The position numbers were made by a program, and so were the translations under genes. From Eubacterium sp. (GTDB lineage: Bacteria > Bacillota > Clostridia > Lachnospirales > Lachnospiraceae): a stretch of 35,594 nucleotides of DNA. Below the pieces are notes generated by a model that saw nothing but the letters and a program-made list of their open reading frames with translations, was not told the origin of the DNA and ran no database searches. Numbering within the stretch: position 1 is the first letter of the stretch; each line of letters begins with the position of its first letter. The stretch is taken from assembly GCA_017433615.1 (NCBI GenBank), contig JAFRGW010000003.1, forward strand, positions 1 through 35,594. The letters are read 5' to 3'. Shown in pieces: positions 23,112-31,440 of this stretch.

Positions 23112-24829
23112 CATCCTTTATACGTTACGCAAAGCATCGTCAAATCGTCAAACTGCGGTGCCCCCTCTGCGAACTGGTCCACATCCCCGCGGACTTTCTG
23201 CAGGATCTCCTGCGCAGTCATATTTCCGGTCTGATTCAGTGCGGCCAGCATCCTTTCACAGCCATAGAATTTCTCCTGCCTGTTTGCCGCCTCTGCGACC
23301 CCGTCGGTATACAGGAACAGTGATGCACCCGGTTCCAGCGTGAAGGTATATTCTTTGTATTTTATACCAGCCATGCCGCCGATCACAAAGCTGTGTTTGT
23401 CATGCAGCAGCTCAAATTCACCTTCCGGATGCCTCACTGCCGGATACTCATGTCCGGCATTTGCAGCCGTCACGACACCGGTCTTCAGATCCAGAATGCC
23501 GAACCAGACCGTCACAAACATATCCACCTTCGAGGATCTGCTGATTTTCTCATTCGCACGGCGCAGTACCTCTGCCGGTGAATATCCTTCAGATGCGAAG
23601 TTATTCAGAACAATCATGGCAGCCATCATAAAGAGCGCAGCCGGAATTCCTTTTCCCGAAACGTCCGCGATCACCAGCGCAAGATGATCTTCATCAATCA
23701 GGAAGAAGTCATAGAAATCGCCGCCCACTTCTTTGGCAGGATCCATCATCGCATAGATGTCAAATTCCTGCCGCTCCGGATACGGCGGAAAAACCCGCGG
23801 CAGCATGCCCAGCTGAATGCCGGCTGCAAGGCTGAGCTCTGTCTGGATCCGCTCTTCCTCCGCTGCGGCCTTTGTCAGGTTTTCCTCATATACAGTAATC
23901 TCCTGTTCCATCCCGGCCATCACATGGCTCAGTTCTTCCAGCTCATCTCCTGTATGGACATTCAGCTGACTGAAATATTTTTTATCACTCCTGTCATCCG
24001 TACGGCTTAAAGTGTACTGCTCAGCCGCATTGGAAATTTCCCGGATCGGTTTCATCAGACGCCGTCTCATAACGGCGCGGATGATCAGGAAAAGAATCAC
24101 AAGCGCAATTGTCATGACAATCGCATATAAAATCGTGAAGATCGCAGAAGATGCATTGACATAAGCAAACGGAATGTCCGACATTGCAAATGCAATTATT
24201 TCACCTTCATCATTTATCAACGGGTCTGCAATGGTAAGCAATTCCCCATATCGCTCTGAGATATTCCTGTGTCTCAGAATAATCTCGTCCTTCGAAAAGA
24301 AGGCATCCATCTCCTCCTGATCTGCCTGTTCCCACTCACCGACCTGCGCATTCCACTCCTGGTCCGATTCCTTTGGATCCAGTAAATAGACCAGTGTCAT
24401 CTGCTCCCGGTCGTACATGGCCAGATAGACATCCTTTTCCAGAAACGTATACCGGCTTTCGTCCTTTTCCAGAACCGCAGTTGTCTCCTTATAAAAATCA
24501 CTCTCCAGGAATGGAGCGAAATAAGCGCGATAAGCGTCTGAATCAGGCTTCCTGCGGATTTCATCCGGAATACTGTTATACGTATCCATCACGCCGGACA
24601 CGTATTCTTCCAGTCCGTCGGCCATTTCAACGGTGTGTCTGAAACCGACTGCCGCATTGGAACCGCTCATAGACAACAGTGCCGTAACGCCTATTTTCAT
24701 AAAGCTCCAGTTCAGCATGGTCGAAATTGCCAGCATTACCAGTACGGCTGCTGCAAGAATCCACAGAACCGCTCTGGAGATGGACCTATTCTTTTTTTCC
24801 TTTTTCGCAGCTTTCTCTTTCCGGGTCAA
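23108..24829 (-). CDS. Membrane-bound PP2C/SpoIIE-type serine phosphatase with HAMP domain
   Basis: The 573-residue protein has a lysine-rich head, a membrane helix at about 20-42, an extracytoplasmic sensor region of about 180 residues, a second helix at about 228-253, a HAMP-like segment, a coiled coil (about 300-345) and a C-terminal SpoIIE/RsbU phosphatase domain. Metal-binding acidic motifs are clear: VGGDFYDFF, IADVSGKGIPAAL, YTDGVAEA and FDDLTML. It should sense something outside and dephosphorylate an anti-sigma antagonist or similar partner; no such partner gene is nearby. The start appears to be a TTG at 24827-24829, eight bases after GGAGG; the ATG four bases upstream is out of frame. 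Confidence 0.88.
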   Translation of the reverse strand: MTRKEKAAKKEKKNRSISRAVLWILAAAVLVMLAISTMLNWSFMKIGVTALLSMSGSNAAVGFRHTVEMADGLEEYVSGVMDTYNSIPDEIRRKPDSDAYRAYFAPFLESDFYKETTAVLEKDESRYTFLEKDVYLAMYDREQMTLVYLLDPKESDQEWNAQVGEWEQADQEEMDAFFSKDEIILRHRNISERYGELLTIADPLINDEGEIIAFAMSDIPFAYVNASSAIFTILYAIVMTIALVILFLIIRAVMRRRLMKPIREISNAAEQYTLSRTDDRSDKKYFSQLNVHTGDELEELSHVMAGMEQEITVYEENLTKAAAEEERIQTELSLAAGIQLGMLPRVFPPYPERQEFDIYAMMDPAKEVGGDFYDFFLIDEDHLALVIADVSGKGIPAALFMMAAMIVLNNFASEGYSPAEVLRRANEKISRSSKVDMFVTVWFGILDLKTGVVTAANAGHEYPAVRHPEGEFELLHDKHSFVIGGMAGIKYKEYTFTLEPGASLFLYTDGVAEAANRQEKFYGCERMLAALNQTGNMTAQEILQKVRGDVDQFAEGAPQFDDLTMLCVTYKGC

Positions 24830-24868
24830 TCATCCGGCCTCCGTATTCCTCTGCCTGCAGGTTCCTTC

Positions 24869-25333
24869 TTATCCGTTATTTCTGTCTTTCTTATAGGCCG
24901 GAACCTCATCCATCAGTTCCGTCGTCATGATCACCAGCGCACGGCGGAGTGCTTCCAGCTCGTCCGGTGCCAGCCGCTCTTCCAGGCGGTCCCAGACAGC
25001 ATGCTCGTATTTGCTGCTGATATTAAAATAATCCTCATATTTCTTTGTCGGCTTCAGGTAAACTTCACGCTTATCCTTTTCCGAGGGAATCCGTTCCAGA
25101 TATCCTTTCTTAACCAGATTATTGACCTTATAGGCCGCATTTGGCGGCGAAATATTGATAAAGGAAGCGAATTCATTTACCGTCGGCATGTTCATGGCAT
25201 GAATCACTTCCATACAAAATGTCTCGACCGTTGTCAATGTCGCCTCGCGGTTGCTGAACCGCCCGAACACCTCTCGGTAAAAATGAAGCTTAAATTTGGT
25301 GTATACTTCTTCAAAAGCGTCAACTACATTCAC
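24869..25333 (-). CDS. MarR-family regulator, FabT-like candidate
   Basis: The 154-residue protein is a winged-helix MarR repressor: the recognition region INISPPNAAYKVNNLVKKGYLERIPSEKDKREVYL (about 60-93) carries the typical helix-turn-helix and wing with the conserved D-R pair. Start is a GTG at 25331-25333 with GGGGA seven bases upstream. It lies right after the terminator of the acc/fab operon, with its own near-perfect promoter. MarR proteins linked to fab genes (FabT in streptococci) repress fatty acid synthesis when acyl-ACP is plentiful; by position this is the same role, but that is inference. Confidence 0.82.
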   Translation of the reverse strand: MNVVDAFEEVYTKFKLHFYREVFGRFSNREATLTTVETFCMEVIHAMNMPTVNEFASFINISPPNAAYKVNNLVKKGYLERIPSEKDKREVYLKPTKKYEDYFNISSKYEHAVWDRLEERLAPDELEALRRALVIMTTELMDEVPAYKKDRNNG

Positions 25334-25347
25334 AATCGTATCCCCGT

Positions 25348-25361
25348 TTATCTATTGATAA
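25348..25361. promoter_or_regulatory. Inverted repeat in the MarR gene leader (possible operator)
   Basis: TTATC-N4-GATAA, a perfect five-base inverted repeat, about ten bases downstream of the expected transcription start of the MarR gene. MarR proteins often bind such A/T-rich palindromes near their own start. The acpP upstream region has A/T-rich palindromes but no exact copy. Confidence 0.45.
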
Positions 25362-25376
25362 GATGCTCCGATTTTA

Positions 25377-25405
25377 ATTCTATGCAATCCTGTAAGATCT
25401 GTCAA
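25377..25405 (-). promoter_or_regulatory. Promoter of the MarR gene
   Basis: On the minus strand, TTGACA (25400-25405, perfect), a 17-base spacer, TAGAAT (25377-25382, 5 of 6). It is the closest match to a vegetative promoter in the window and drives the MarR gene separately from the fab operon. Confidence 0.85.
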
Positions 25406-25428
25406 AACAATTCCAGTTTTTTATGCAC

Positions 25429-25473
25429 AAAAAAAGAAGAGGCTGTCACATTGTGAGTCACAATGCAGCAGCC
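25429..25473 (-). terminator. Rho-independent terminator of the acc/fab operon
   Basis: On the minus strand, GGCTG and CATTGTGA pair with TCACAATG and CAGCC in one long stem, followed by TCTTCTTTTTTT. It begins eight bases after the fabZ stop and separates the operon from the MarR gene. Confidence 0.93.
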
Positions 25474-25480
25474 CCGGATA

Positions 25481-25906
25481 TCAGGAAATTGCAAAGGTCA
25501 GTTCTGCAGTGACAGCAGTCTCACCGTCTACTTTTGCAACAGCAGTTCCTTTGCCGACCGGACCCTTGCGGGCGGTGATTTCGCAGTGGAGTTCAAGCAC
25601 ATCACCCGGCACGACCTGGCGCCGGAACCGCGCATTGCGGATGCCGCCGAACAGTGCGGTTTTTCCTCTGTTTTCTTCCTCTGTCAGGATCGCGACTGCG
25701 CCGGTCTGGGCAAGTGCCTCAATGATCAGTACGCCGGGCATGATGTGCTGTCCCGGAAAATGCCCGCAGAACTGCATTTCATTGGCGCTGACACATTTCC
25801 GTCCGTCTGCGTATTTCCCGGGTTCACACGCTGTGATCCGGTCTACGAGCAGGAACGGGTAGCGATGCGGAAGAATCTGTTCGATTTCATTGGAATTCAG
25901 CTGCAT
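25481..25906 (-). CDS. fabZ: 3-hydroxyacyl-ACP dehydratase FabZ
   Basis: The 141-residue hot-dog fold protein shows [13 protein letters not shown] at 12-24, the catalytic H49 in GHFPG, and E63 in [12 protein letters not shown]. It removes water from 3-hydroxyacyl-ACP to give trans-2-enoyl-ACP in fatty acid elongation. It is the last gene of the operon. A 143-base gap without a gene separates it from fabF; AGGAG precedes the ATG by nine bases. Confidence 0.96.
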   Translation of the reverse strand: MQLNSNEIEQILPHRYPFLLVDRITACEPGKYADGRKCVSANEMQFCGHFPGQHIMPGVLIIEALAQTGAVAILTEEENRGKTALFGGIRNARFRRQVVPGDVLELHCEITARKGPVGKGTAVAKVDGETAVTAELTFAIS

Positions 25907-26049
25907 TTTTATTTTCTCCTGTTATTTGATTTATGACGCACATCTGATGCGCGTAAATCGGTCCGTTTAATTATATTCTCCGATCGTGAGCGGTCTGTGC
26001 AGTGCGCATGCGCGTTCTTCTCTGCAATCCGCCGAATCTGCATAAAAAG

Positions 26050-27324
26050 TCAGATGCATTCACGAAGGACCAGCGTCACGTTGTGTCCGCCGAATCCGAA
26101 TGAGTTCGAAAGTGCGGTATGTATAGGATGTGCATATCCTTTACCCGGTACGACATCCAGATTACATGCAGGATCTGGAACCCGGTAGTTGATCGTAGGC
26201 GGCAGGAACTGCTCCTGAAGTGCCTTCACAGTTATAATGGCTTCGACCGCCGCACTTGCTCCGAGCAGATGTCCTGTCATGGATTTGGAAGAGCTGACTT
26301 TCAGACAACCTTCGCTTTCAGGATCTGCATGACTGCCAAAAACTCTCCGGACGGCCGCTGATTCACAGCTGTCATTCATCTGCGTTGATGTACCATGCGC
26401 ATTAATATAATCAACCACTGAAGGATCTGTAATGCCTGCGTCCGCAAGCGCCATCTGCATGCAGGCTGCCGCACCGGTTCCCTCCGGCATCGGCGCCGTC
26501 ATATGGTACGCGTCACAGGTCATACCGCAGCCGGCGACTTCCGCGTAGATCTTCGCTCCGCGCTGCCTTGCGTGTGTGAGAGATTCCAGGACCAGTGCCC
26601 CGGCACCCTCTCCCATGACAAACCCGCTGCGTTCCTGATCAAATGGAATGGACGCGCGCGCAGGATCCTCCTCGGATGTCAGTGCTTTCAGAGAGGTAAA
26701 CCCGCCCATGCCCAGGGGTGTCAGGGCTGATTCCGCGCCGCCTGCAAGGATCAGATCCGCGTATCCGTCCGAAATCATGCGGTACGCATCACTGATTGCA
26801 TTTGCCGCACTCGCGCACGCAGTAACCGCACAGGTGCAGACACCGTGCAGTCCATAACGGATTGCGATATGTGCGGCACCCATATTGGCAATGGTCTTCG
26901 GAATAAAAAACGGAGACACACGGTCAAAGCCTTTCTCCACACCCCGCATCTGTTCCTCTTCAATCGTGCGTAAACCACCAATTCCGCTGGCCATCATACA
27001 GCCCCAGCGGATCCGTTCTTCAAAAGGCGTGCCGGACTCCGGCTCCGTTACACCCGCATCCTGCATCGCCTGTACAGCCGCCGCAACAGCATATTTTGAG
27101 TAGCGGTCCATCCGTCGTTCTTCCTTACTGTCCATATATAAGGACAGATCAAGATCCCTGACCTCGCCGGCCAGCTTTACCTTTCTGCCTGCAGTATCAT
27201 AACGCGTAATCGGTGCAATGCCGCACCGCCCTGCCACAACAGAATCCCACAGCGCAGCTACTGTATTGCCAATCGGGGAAACCACTCCCATTCCTGTGAT
27301 TACGACGGTTTCTTTCTCTCTCAT
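26050..27324 (-). CDS. fabF: 3-oxoacyl-ACP synthase II FabF
   Basis: The 424-residue thiolase-fold enzyme has the Cys-His-His triad C170 (VTACASA), H310 (NAHGTST) and H352 (MTGHLLGA) and ends in the SNSFGFGGHN signature, as expected. It condenses malonyl-ACP with a growing acyl-ACP. It starts 56 bases after fabG, with AGAGGAA before the ATG. Length is slightly above the usual 410-415, from short insertions near 97-103 and 330-340. Confidence 0.96.
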   Translation of the reverse strand: MREKETVVITGMGVVSPIGNTVAALWDSVVAGRCGIAPITRYDTAGRKVKLAGEVRDLDLSLYMDSKEERRMDRYSKYAVAAAVQAMQDAGVTEPESGTPFEERIRWGCMMASGIGGLRTIEEEQMRGVEKGFDRVSPFFIPKTIANMGAAHIAIRYGLHGVCTCAVTACASAANAISDAYRMISDGYADLILAGGAESALTPLGMGGFTSLKALTSEEDPARASIPFDQERSGFVMGEGAGALVLESLTHARQRGAKIYAEVAGCGMTCDAYHMTAPMPEGTGAAACMQMALADAGITDPSVVDYINAHGTSTQMNDSCESAAVRRVFGSHADPESEGCLKVSSSKSMTGHLLGASAAVEAIITVKALQEQFLPPTINYRVPDPACNLDVVPGKGYAHPIHTALSNSFGFGGHNVTLVLRECI

Positions 27325-27380
27325 AGATCTATTCCTCTTTTTCCTTTACAAAGGAGTCAATGGACAGTTTTCTGTCTCCT

Positions 27381-28124
27381 TCACATTGCCATGCCGCCGT
27401 CAACACACAGAACCTGCCCGGTGATATACCTACTTTCCGGCTGTGCCAGGAAACATACTGCGTTTGCAATGTCTTCCGGCTTTCCGGGATGGCCAGCGGG
27501 AATTTGTGCCAGAAATGCAGCTTTTGCCTCATCACTGACCGCATCACTCATCTCTGTTTCAATCCAGCCTGGCGCCACTGCGTTCACGGTGACTTGTTTT
27601 GCCGCCAGTTCTTTTGCGAGGGATTTTGTCATGCCGATGATGCCGGCTTTCGCCGCCGCATAGTTGATCTGTCCGGCATTGCCGCGCACGCCCACCACGC
27701 TGCTGATACTGATAATTCTGCCGTAACGCTGCCGCAGCATCATGCGGGAAACTTCTTTCATACAGTGGTAAGTGCCGGTCAGATTTACATCGATGACGCG
27801 CTGATATTCTTCTTCTTTCATCCTGAGTAGCAGCTGATCTCTGGTGATACCTGCGTTGTTGACGAGAATATCAATTCTTCCGCCGAATTCTTTGGCCTTT
27901 ACAAACATCTCGCCGCAGGCCTGTGCATCGGCGATATCCGCCTGAATGCACAATGTACGGACGCCGTATGTTTCACACATTTTTGCTGTTTCTTCCGCGC
28001 CGGAAATATTTCCCGCACAGTTAATAACAAGATCTGCACCCTCCTGTGCCAATCTGATACAGATCGCACGTCCGATTCCGCGGCTTCCGCCGGTCACCAG
28101 CGCTGTCTGTCCCTGCAAAGACAT
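27381..28124 (-). CDS. fabG: 3-oxoacyl-ACP reductase FabG
   Basis: The 247-residue short-chain dehydrogenase has the NADP-binding GGSRGIG (12-18), NNAGIT at 89-94 and the catalytic S142, Y155, K159 in their standard spacing. It reduces 3-oxoacyl-ACP with NADPH. GGGAGGAAG precedes the ATG. The 184-base gap upstream, to fabD, holds two copies of a small hairpin repeat. Confidence 0.96.
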   Translation of the reverse strand: MSLQGQTALVTGGSRGIGRAICIRLAQEGADLVINCAGNISGAEETAKMCETYGVRTLCIQADIADAQACGEMFVKAKEFGGRIDILVNNAGITRDQLLLRMKEEEYQRVIDVNLTGTYHCMKEVSRMMLRQRYGRIISISSVVGVRGNAGQINYAAAKAGIIGMTKSLAKELAAKQVTVNAVAPGWIETEMSDAVSDEAKAAFLAQIPAGHPGKPEDIANAVCFLAQPESRYITGQVLCVDGGMAM

Positions 28125-28170
28125 GATTACTTCCTCCCTCTTTCAATCGAGACATATGCACTTCATCTGG

Positions 28171-28250
28171 AAAGGCAGGGGACTTCCCCACTAAGTCAAG
28201 TTTGATACAATACCCTCCGCCTGTAGAGGCGGGGACTCCCCCATCTATTG
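28171..28250 (-). repeat. Dispersed GGGGAGT-type hairpin element, copies B and C, in the fabD-fabG gap
   Basis: Two related hairpins lie here: GGGGAGTCCCC (28231-28241) next to a CCGCCT/AGGCGG stem (28217-28232), and GGGGAAGTCCCC (28178-28189). Copy B, with flanking CAATAGAT, matches copy A at 2831-2870. They interrupt an otherwise compact operon and could act as RNA processing, pausing or partial termination sites. Confidence 0.55.
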
Positions 28251-28308
28251 CGTTAAATCAGGCTGTTTTCGTAAGCACAGTCATCGCAGAACTGCAGACC
28301 CGTCCGAT

Positions 28309-29355
28309 TCAACCCTGTTCCAGAACTTTCTTCAAATCTTCCGCGGTATCAATACTGACTGCCCGGATCCGTTTATCCGTCTTGCGCACAAAACCGCTGA
28401 TGGCGGATCCCGGGCCAATCTCTATAATTTCTTCCACACCACTGTCCGCCAGATACCGGATCGTGCCGGCCATCTGCACCGATGACTTCACCTGCCGTTC
28501 CAGAAGGGCCGGAATTGTCTCGCCGGAAGCTTCGGCAAGCGGACGGGCAGTTGTGTTAAAGATGACAGGAAACTGCATGTTTCCAAATACAATATTGTTA
28601 AAATAATCATGCAGTGCCCGTGAAGCCGGATTCATCAGTTCTGTGTGAAATGCACTGCTTACATCCAGACGGATACATCGTCTGGCCCCTGCCTCTTTCG
28701 CCAGCGCTTCCGCTCTCGCAACCGCACTGCTGTAACCGGCAATAACCGTCTGCACCGGTGTGTTGTAATTTGCTACCGAGACCGCGCCCTGCGGAGAAGC
28801 TGCTTCACAGATGTGCTGCACCGCTTCTGCCGGAAGTCCGAGCACCGCACTCATACAGGTGTCTTTTCCTGCCCCGGCCTCCTGCATTACCTTCCCTCGA
28901 AATGCCGTCAGACCAATCAGTGTATCTACGTCAAATACACCTGCTGCGTGCAGCGCGCTGTACTCCCCGAGACTCAGTCCTGCCGCATAATCCGGCTTGA
29001 TTCCGGCATCATAGAGAACTGCAGTCACGCCCGCCGCAAACGCAGCCAGTGCCGGCTGTGTATTCTGTGTCTGAGACAATTCCGGCATCAGGTTCTGCCT
29101 GTCATTTTCCGGCAACGGGTTCTGTCTGCTGTTTTCCAAAAACCGGTTCTGCCTGTCATTTTCCGGCTGCCGCTTCTCCATACTGATTTCCGAATCTGTG
29201 CTGCTGTATCCGGTGAACATCATTTCCTTCAGGCCGGGTCTGACACGCTCTGCCCGGTCCAGTACCTCTGCAAATAACGGGAACTGCTCATACAGATCCT
29301 GCCCCATGCCGGGCCGCTGACTTCCCTGGCCGGCATACATAAATGCTCGTTTCAT
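28309..29355 (-). CDS. fabD: Malonyl-CoA:ACP transacylase FabD with an internal repeat insertion
   Basis: The 348-residue enzyme keeps the acyltransferase motifs: GQGSQ at 9-13, the nucleophile S129 in GLSLGE (leucine replaces the usual histidine of GHSLG), R154 in TAFRGKVMQ and H238 in SSAFHTE. It moves malonyl from CoA to ACP. Between TDSEIS and SQTQNTQPAL, where most FabD proteins have only a few residues, there is an insertion of about 35 residues (about 59-93) built from a 9-residue repeat with ENDRQN/ENSRQN. This explains the length above the usual 310. Start is ATG 29353-29355 after GGGAGGG; the longer frame to 29445 overlaps fabK. Confidence 0.94.
   Translation of the reverse strand: MKRAFMYAGQGSQRPGMGQDLYEQFPLFAEVLDRAERVRPGLKEMMFTGYSSTDSEISMEKRQPENDRQNRFLENSRQNPLPENDRQNLMPELSQTQNTQPALAAFAAGVTAVLYDAGIKPDYAAGLSLGEYSALHAAGVFDVDTLIGLTAFRGKVMQEAGAGKDTCMSAVLGLPAEAVQHICEAASPQGAVSVANYNTPVQTVIAGYSSAVARAEALAKEAGARRCIRLDVSSAFHTELMNPASRALHDYFNNIVFGNMQFPVIFNTTARPLAEASGETIPALLERQVKSSVQMAGTIRYLADSGVEEIIEIGPGSAISGFVRKTDKRIRAVSIDTAEDLKKVLEQG
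29091..29171 (-). repeat. 27-bp tandem repeat (three units) within fabD
   Basis: Units at 29091-29117, 29118-29144 and 29145-29171 share GGTTCTG(C/T)CTG...TTTTCC on the plus strand; units 1 and 3 are nearly identical and unit 2 has drifted. More diverged partial copies may flank both sides. The unit is nine codons, so changes in copy number stay in frame. Confidence 0.85.
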
Positions 29356-29371
29356 AGCGCCCTCCCTTAGT

Positions 29372-30310
29372 TTATACCGCAGCCGCGCACATTCCTGCCA
29401 TAACCGCATCCGCTTCTTCTGTAATACGTGAAAAGATTTTCTCAAGCGGCTGAATTTCCTTCAGCTGGCCGCACACCTGTCCCGCCATCAGTGATCCTTC
29501 CTGCGTATTGCCGTCAAATACAGCCTTCCGAAGGGAGCCCAGTGTGTACTGCTCAAGCTCTTCCTGCGTTGCGCCCGCGCGCTCACGCCGGAGATACATG
29601 CGTGCCATTCTGTTTTTCAGAATACGCACTGGTGCATTCACACTACGTCCGGTTACAACCGTACTGTTATCACTTGATTCCAGAAGCGCCTGCTTATAAT
29701 TCTCATGAATCGGACACTCCTCACTGGCAAGGAGAACCGTTCCGATCTGCGCGCCGCAGGCGCCGAGTGCATAAGCAGCTGCCAGCTGACGGCCGTCCGC
29801 AATACCCCCGGCTGCAATCACCGGAATGGAAATTCTGTCAGCCATCTGCGGAACCAGCGCCATCGTCGTCATTTCACCGACATGACCGCCGCTTTCAGTT
29901 CCCTCTGCGATAATGGCATCCGCACCGATCCGGACCATCCGCTGCGCCAGCAGCACACTTGCGCACACCGGAATCACCGTCATACCGTGCGATTTCCAGA
30001 GCTCCATATACTTTCCGGGATTCCCGGCACCTGTCGTCACGATCTGCACGCCCTCACGCGCGGCAACTTCTGCCATGGCATCGATATCCGGCATCATCAG
30101 CATCATATTGACACCGAATGGTTTATCCGTCAGTGATCTTGCAATGTGAATCTGCTCCTCAAGCTTTTCTGCATCCAGTCCGCCTGTCGCAATCATGCCG
30201 AGTGCACCCGCATTGGAGCAGGCAGCTGCAAATGCACCTGTCGCAATGTTGGCCATGCCGCCCTGAATCAGGGGATAACGAATATTCAGCAGCTCATTCA
30301 AACGTTTCAT
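29372..30310 (-). CDS. fabK: Enoyl-ACP reductase II FabK (FMN-dependent)
   Basis: The 312-residue TIM-barrel flavoprotein of the nitronate monooxygenase/FabK group shows PLIQGGMANI at 13-22, GVNMMLM at 66-72, AEGTESGGHVG with H143, and AAGGIADGR near 166-174. It reduces trans-2-enoyl-ACP with NAD(P)H through FMN. FabK enzymes are the triclosan-insensitive alternative to FabI. No fabI is in the operon. AAGGAG precedes the ATG by eight bases; fabD follows after 16 bases. Confidence 0.95.
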   Translation of the reverse strand: MKRLNELLNIRYPLIQGGMANIATGAFAAACSNAGALGMIATGGLDAEKLEEQIHIARSLTDKPFGVNMMLMMPDIDAMAEVAAREGVQIVTTGAGNPGKYMELWKSHGMTVIPVCASVLLAQRMVRIGADAIIAEGTESGGHVGEMTTMALVPQMADRISIPVIAAGGIADGRQLAAAYALGACGAQIGTVLLASEECPIHENYKQALLESSDNSTVVTGRSVNAPVRILKNRMARMYLRRERAGATQEELEQYTLGSLRKAVFDGNTQEGSLMAGQVCGQLKEIQPLEKIFSRITEEADAVMAGMCAAAV

Positions 30311-30332
30311 CTGTATTCTCCTTTTTCACCGG

Positions 30333-30390
30333 ATGATTCCCGGATTCCTCTGCAGATTCCTTCCGAACCCCCGGAGCATTCCGGGATCAT
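30333..30390. repeat. Inverted repeat in the fabH-fabK gap
   Basis: ATGATTCCCGGA (30333-30344) and TCCGGGATCAT (30380-30390) can pair with one bulged base across a 35-base loop, filling most of the 87-base gap. A hairpin in this place could tune downstream fab expression. Confidence 0.45.
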
Positions 30391-30397
30391 TTACCAC

Positions 30398-31348
30398 TCA
30401 GAATTCCATATATGCAGCACCTGTCGTTAACCCTCCGCCAAATCCGAGGAGGAACAGACGCACGCCGGGCTTCAGCAGTCCCGCTTCTTTCATATCTGCC
30501 AGTGCCAGCGGAATGCTGGCAGCACTCGTATTCCCGTATTTCTGCAGATTCATGAAAAATTTCTCATGCGGCAGCTTCCGTTTTTTCTGTACATGCTCGA
30601 TAATCCGCTGATTTGCCTGATGGCAGACAATATAATCCACATCTGCTGCCTGCACACCGCTCTCCTGTTCCAGCAGCGCAATGCCGGAAAGAATGGTCTC
30701 TGTGGCAAAGCGGAAGACAGCTCTGCCATTCATATGAAGAAATGGCTCCTGTTTTTCTTTCGTCGGTCCGTATAGTACTTCCGTATCACCACGCACCCCG
30801 AGTCTGCAGAAAAACCGCTTTGCATCAGATGCGCGGATCACCGCCGCTGCCGCACCGTCACCAAACAGCACATACGTGCTGCGCTCAGCCGGATCAATCA
30901 CGCCCGACAGACGCTCCGCGCCGATTAATAAAACGCAGGGATGCCGCAGCGTACCGGAATTCAACATGGCAGCCGACAGCTGCAGGCCGTAAACAAAACC
31001 GGTACAGGCTGCGTTCAGATCAAATGCAGGGATATCCTCCTGCAGTCCGAGACGCTTCTGCACAACTGCAGCCGTCGCCGGCGTCACATACTCCGGTGTC
31101 GCTGTCGCCACAATACACATGCCGATCTCTTCAGGCCGGATTCCGGCATCCGCAAGCGCATTTGCCGCCGCGCCGGCTGCCAGATCTGTCTGCGTCTCAC
31201 CATCCCCGCAAAAATAGCGGGTTCGGATCCCGGATCTCGTACGGATCCATTCGTCACTGGTATCGGTCTTCTCAGCGATCTGCTGATTCGTCACACACGC
31301 AGCAGGCAGCTGCTTCCCCAGACCGATTATTTCGATTCCAATACTCAT
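30398..31348 (-). CDS. fabH: 3-oxoacyl-ACP synthase III FabH
   Basis: The 316-residue initiating condensing enzyme has the triad C115 (NAACTGF), H243 (CHQANQRI) and N273 (GNTSAAS), and the closing GFGGGLTTGA. It condenses acetyl- or branched acyl-CoA with malonyl-ACP. An AAAAGGAGCC site lies upstream of the ATG. In many Clostridia fabH heads the fab cluster; here it follows the acc genes. Confidence 0.96.
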   Translation of the reverse strand: MSIGIEIIGLGKQLPAACVTNQQIAEKTDTSDEWIRTRSGIRTRYFCGDGETQTDLAAGAAANALADAGIRPEEIGMCIVATATPEYVTPATAAVVQKRLGLQEDIPAFDLNAACTGFVYGLQLSAAMLNSGTLRHPCVLLIGAERLSGVIDPAERSTYVLFGDGAAAAVIRASDAKRFFCRLGVRGDTEVLYGPTKEKQEPFLHMNGRAVFRFATETILSGIALLEQESGVQAADVDYIVCHQANQRIIEHVQKKRKLPHEKFFMNLQKYGNTSAASIPLALADMKEAGLLKPGVRLFLLGFGGGLTTGAAYMEF

Positions 31349-31440
31349 ACCCTCTGCGGCTCCTTTTCCTCTTTCCCGGCATTATAAAATACAGATTCCT
31401 GGTCCTGCCAGATATTACAGCGCCGGAAACAGACCGTTAT

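Noticed and set aside
29091-29171. CRISPR array
   Set aside because: The 27-bp units are directly adjacent with no spacers and code in frame within fabD.
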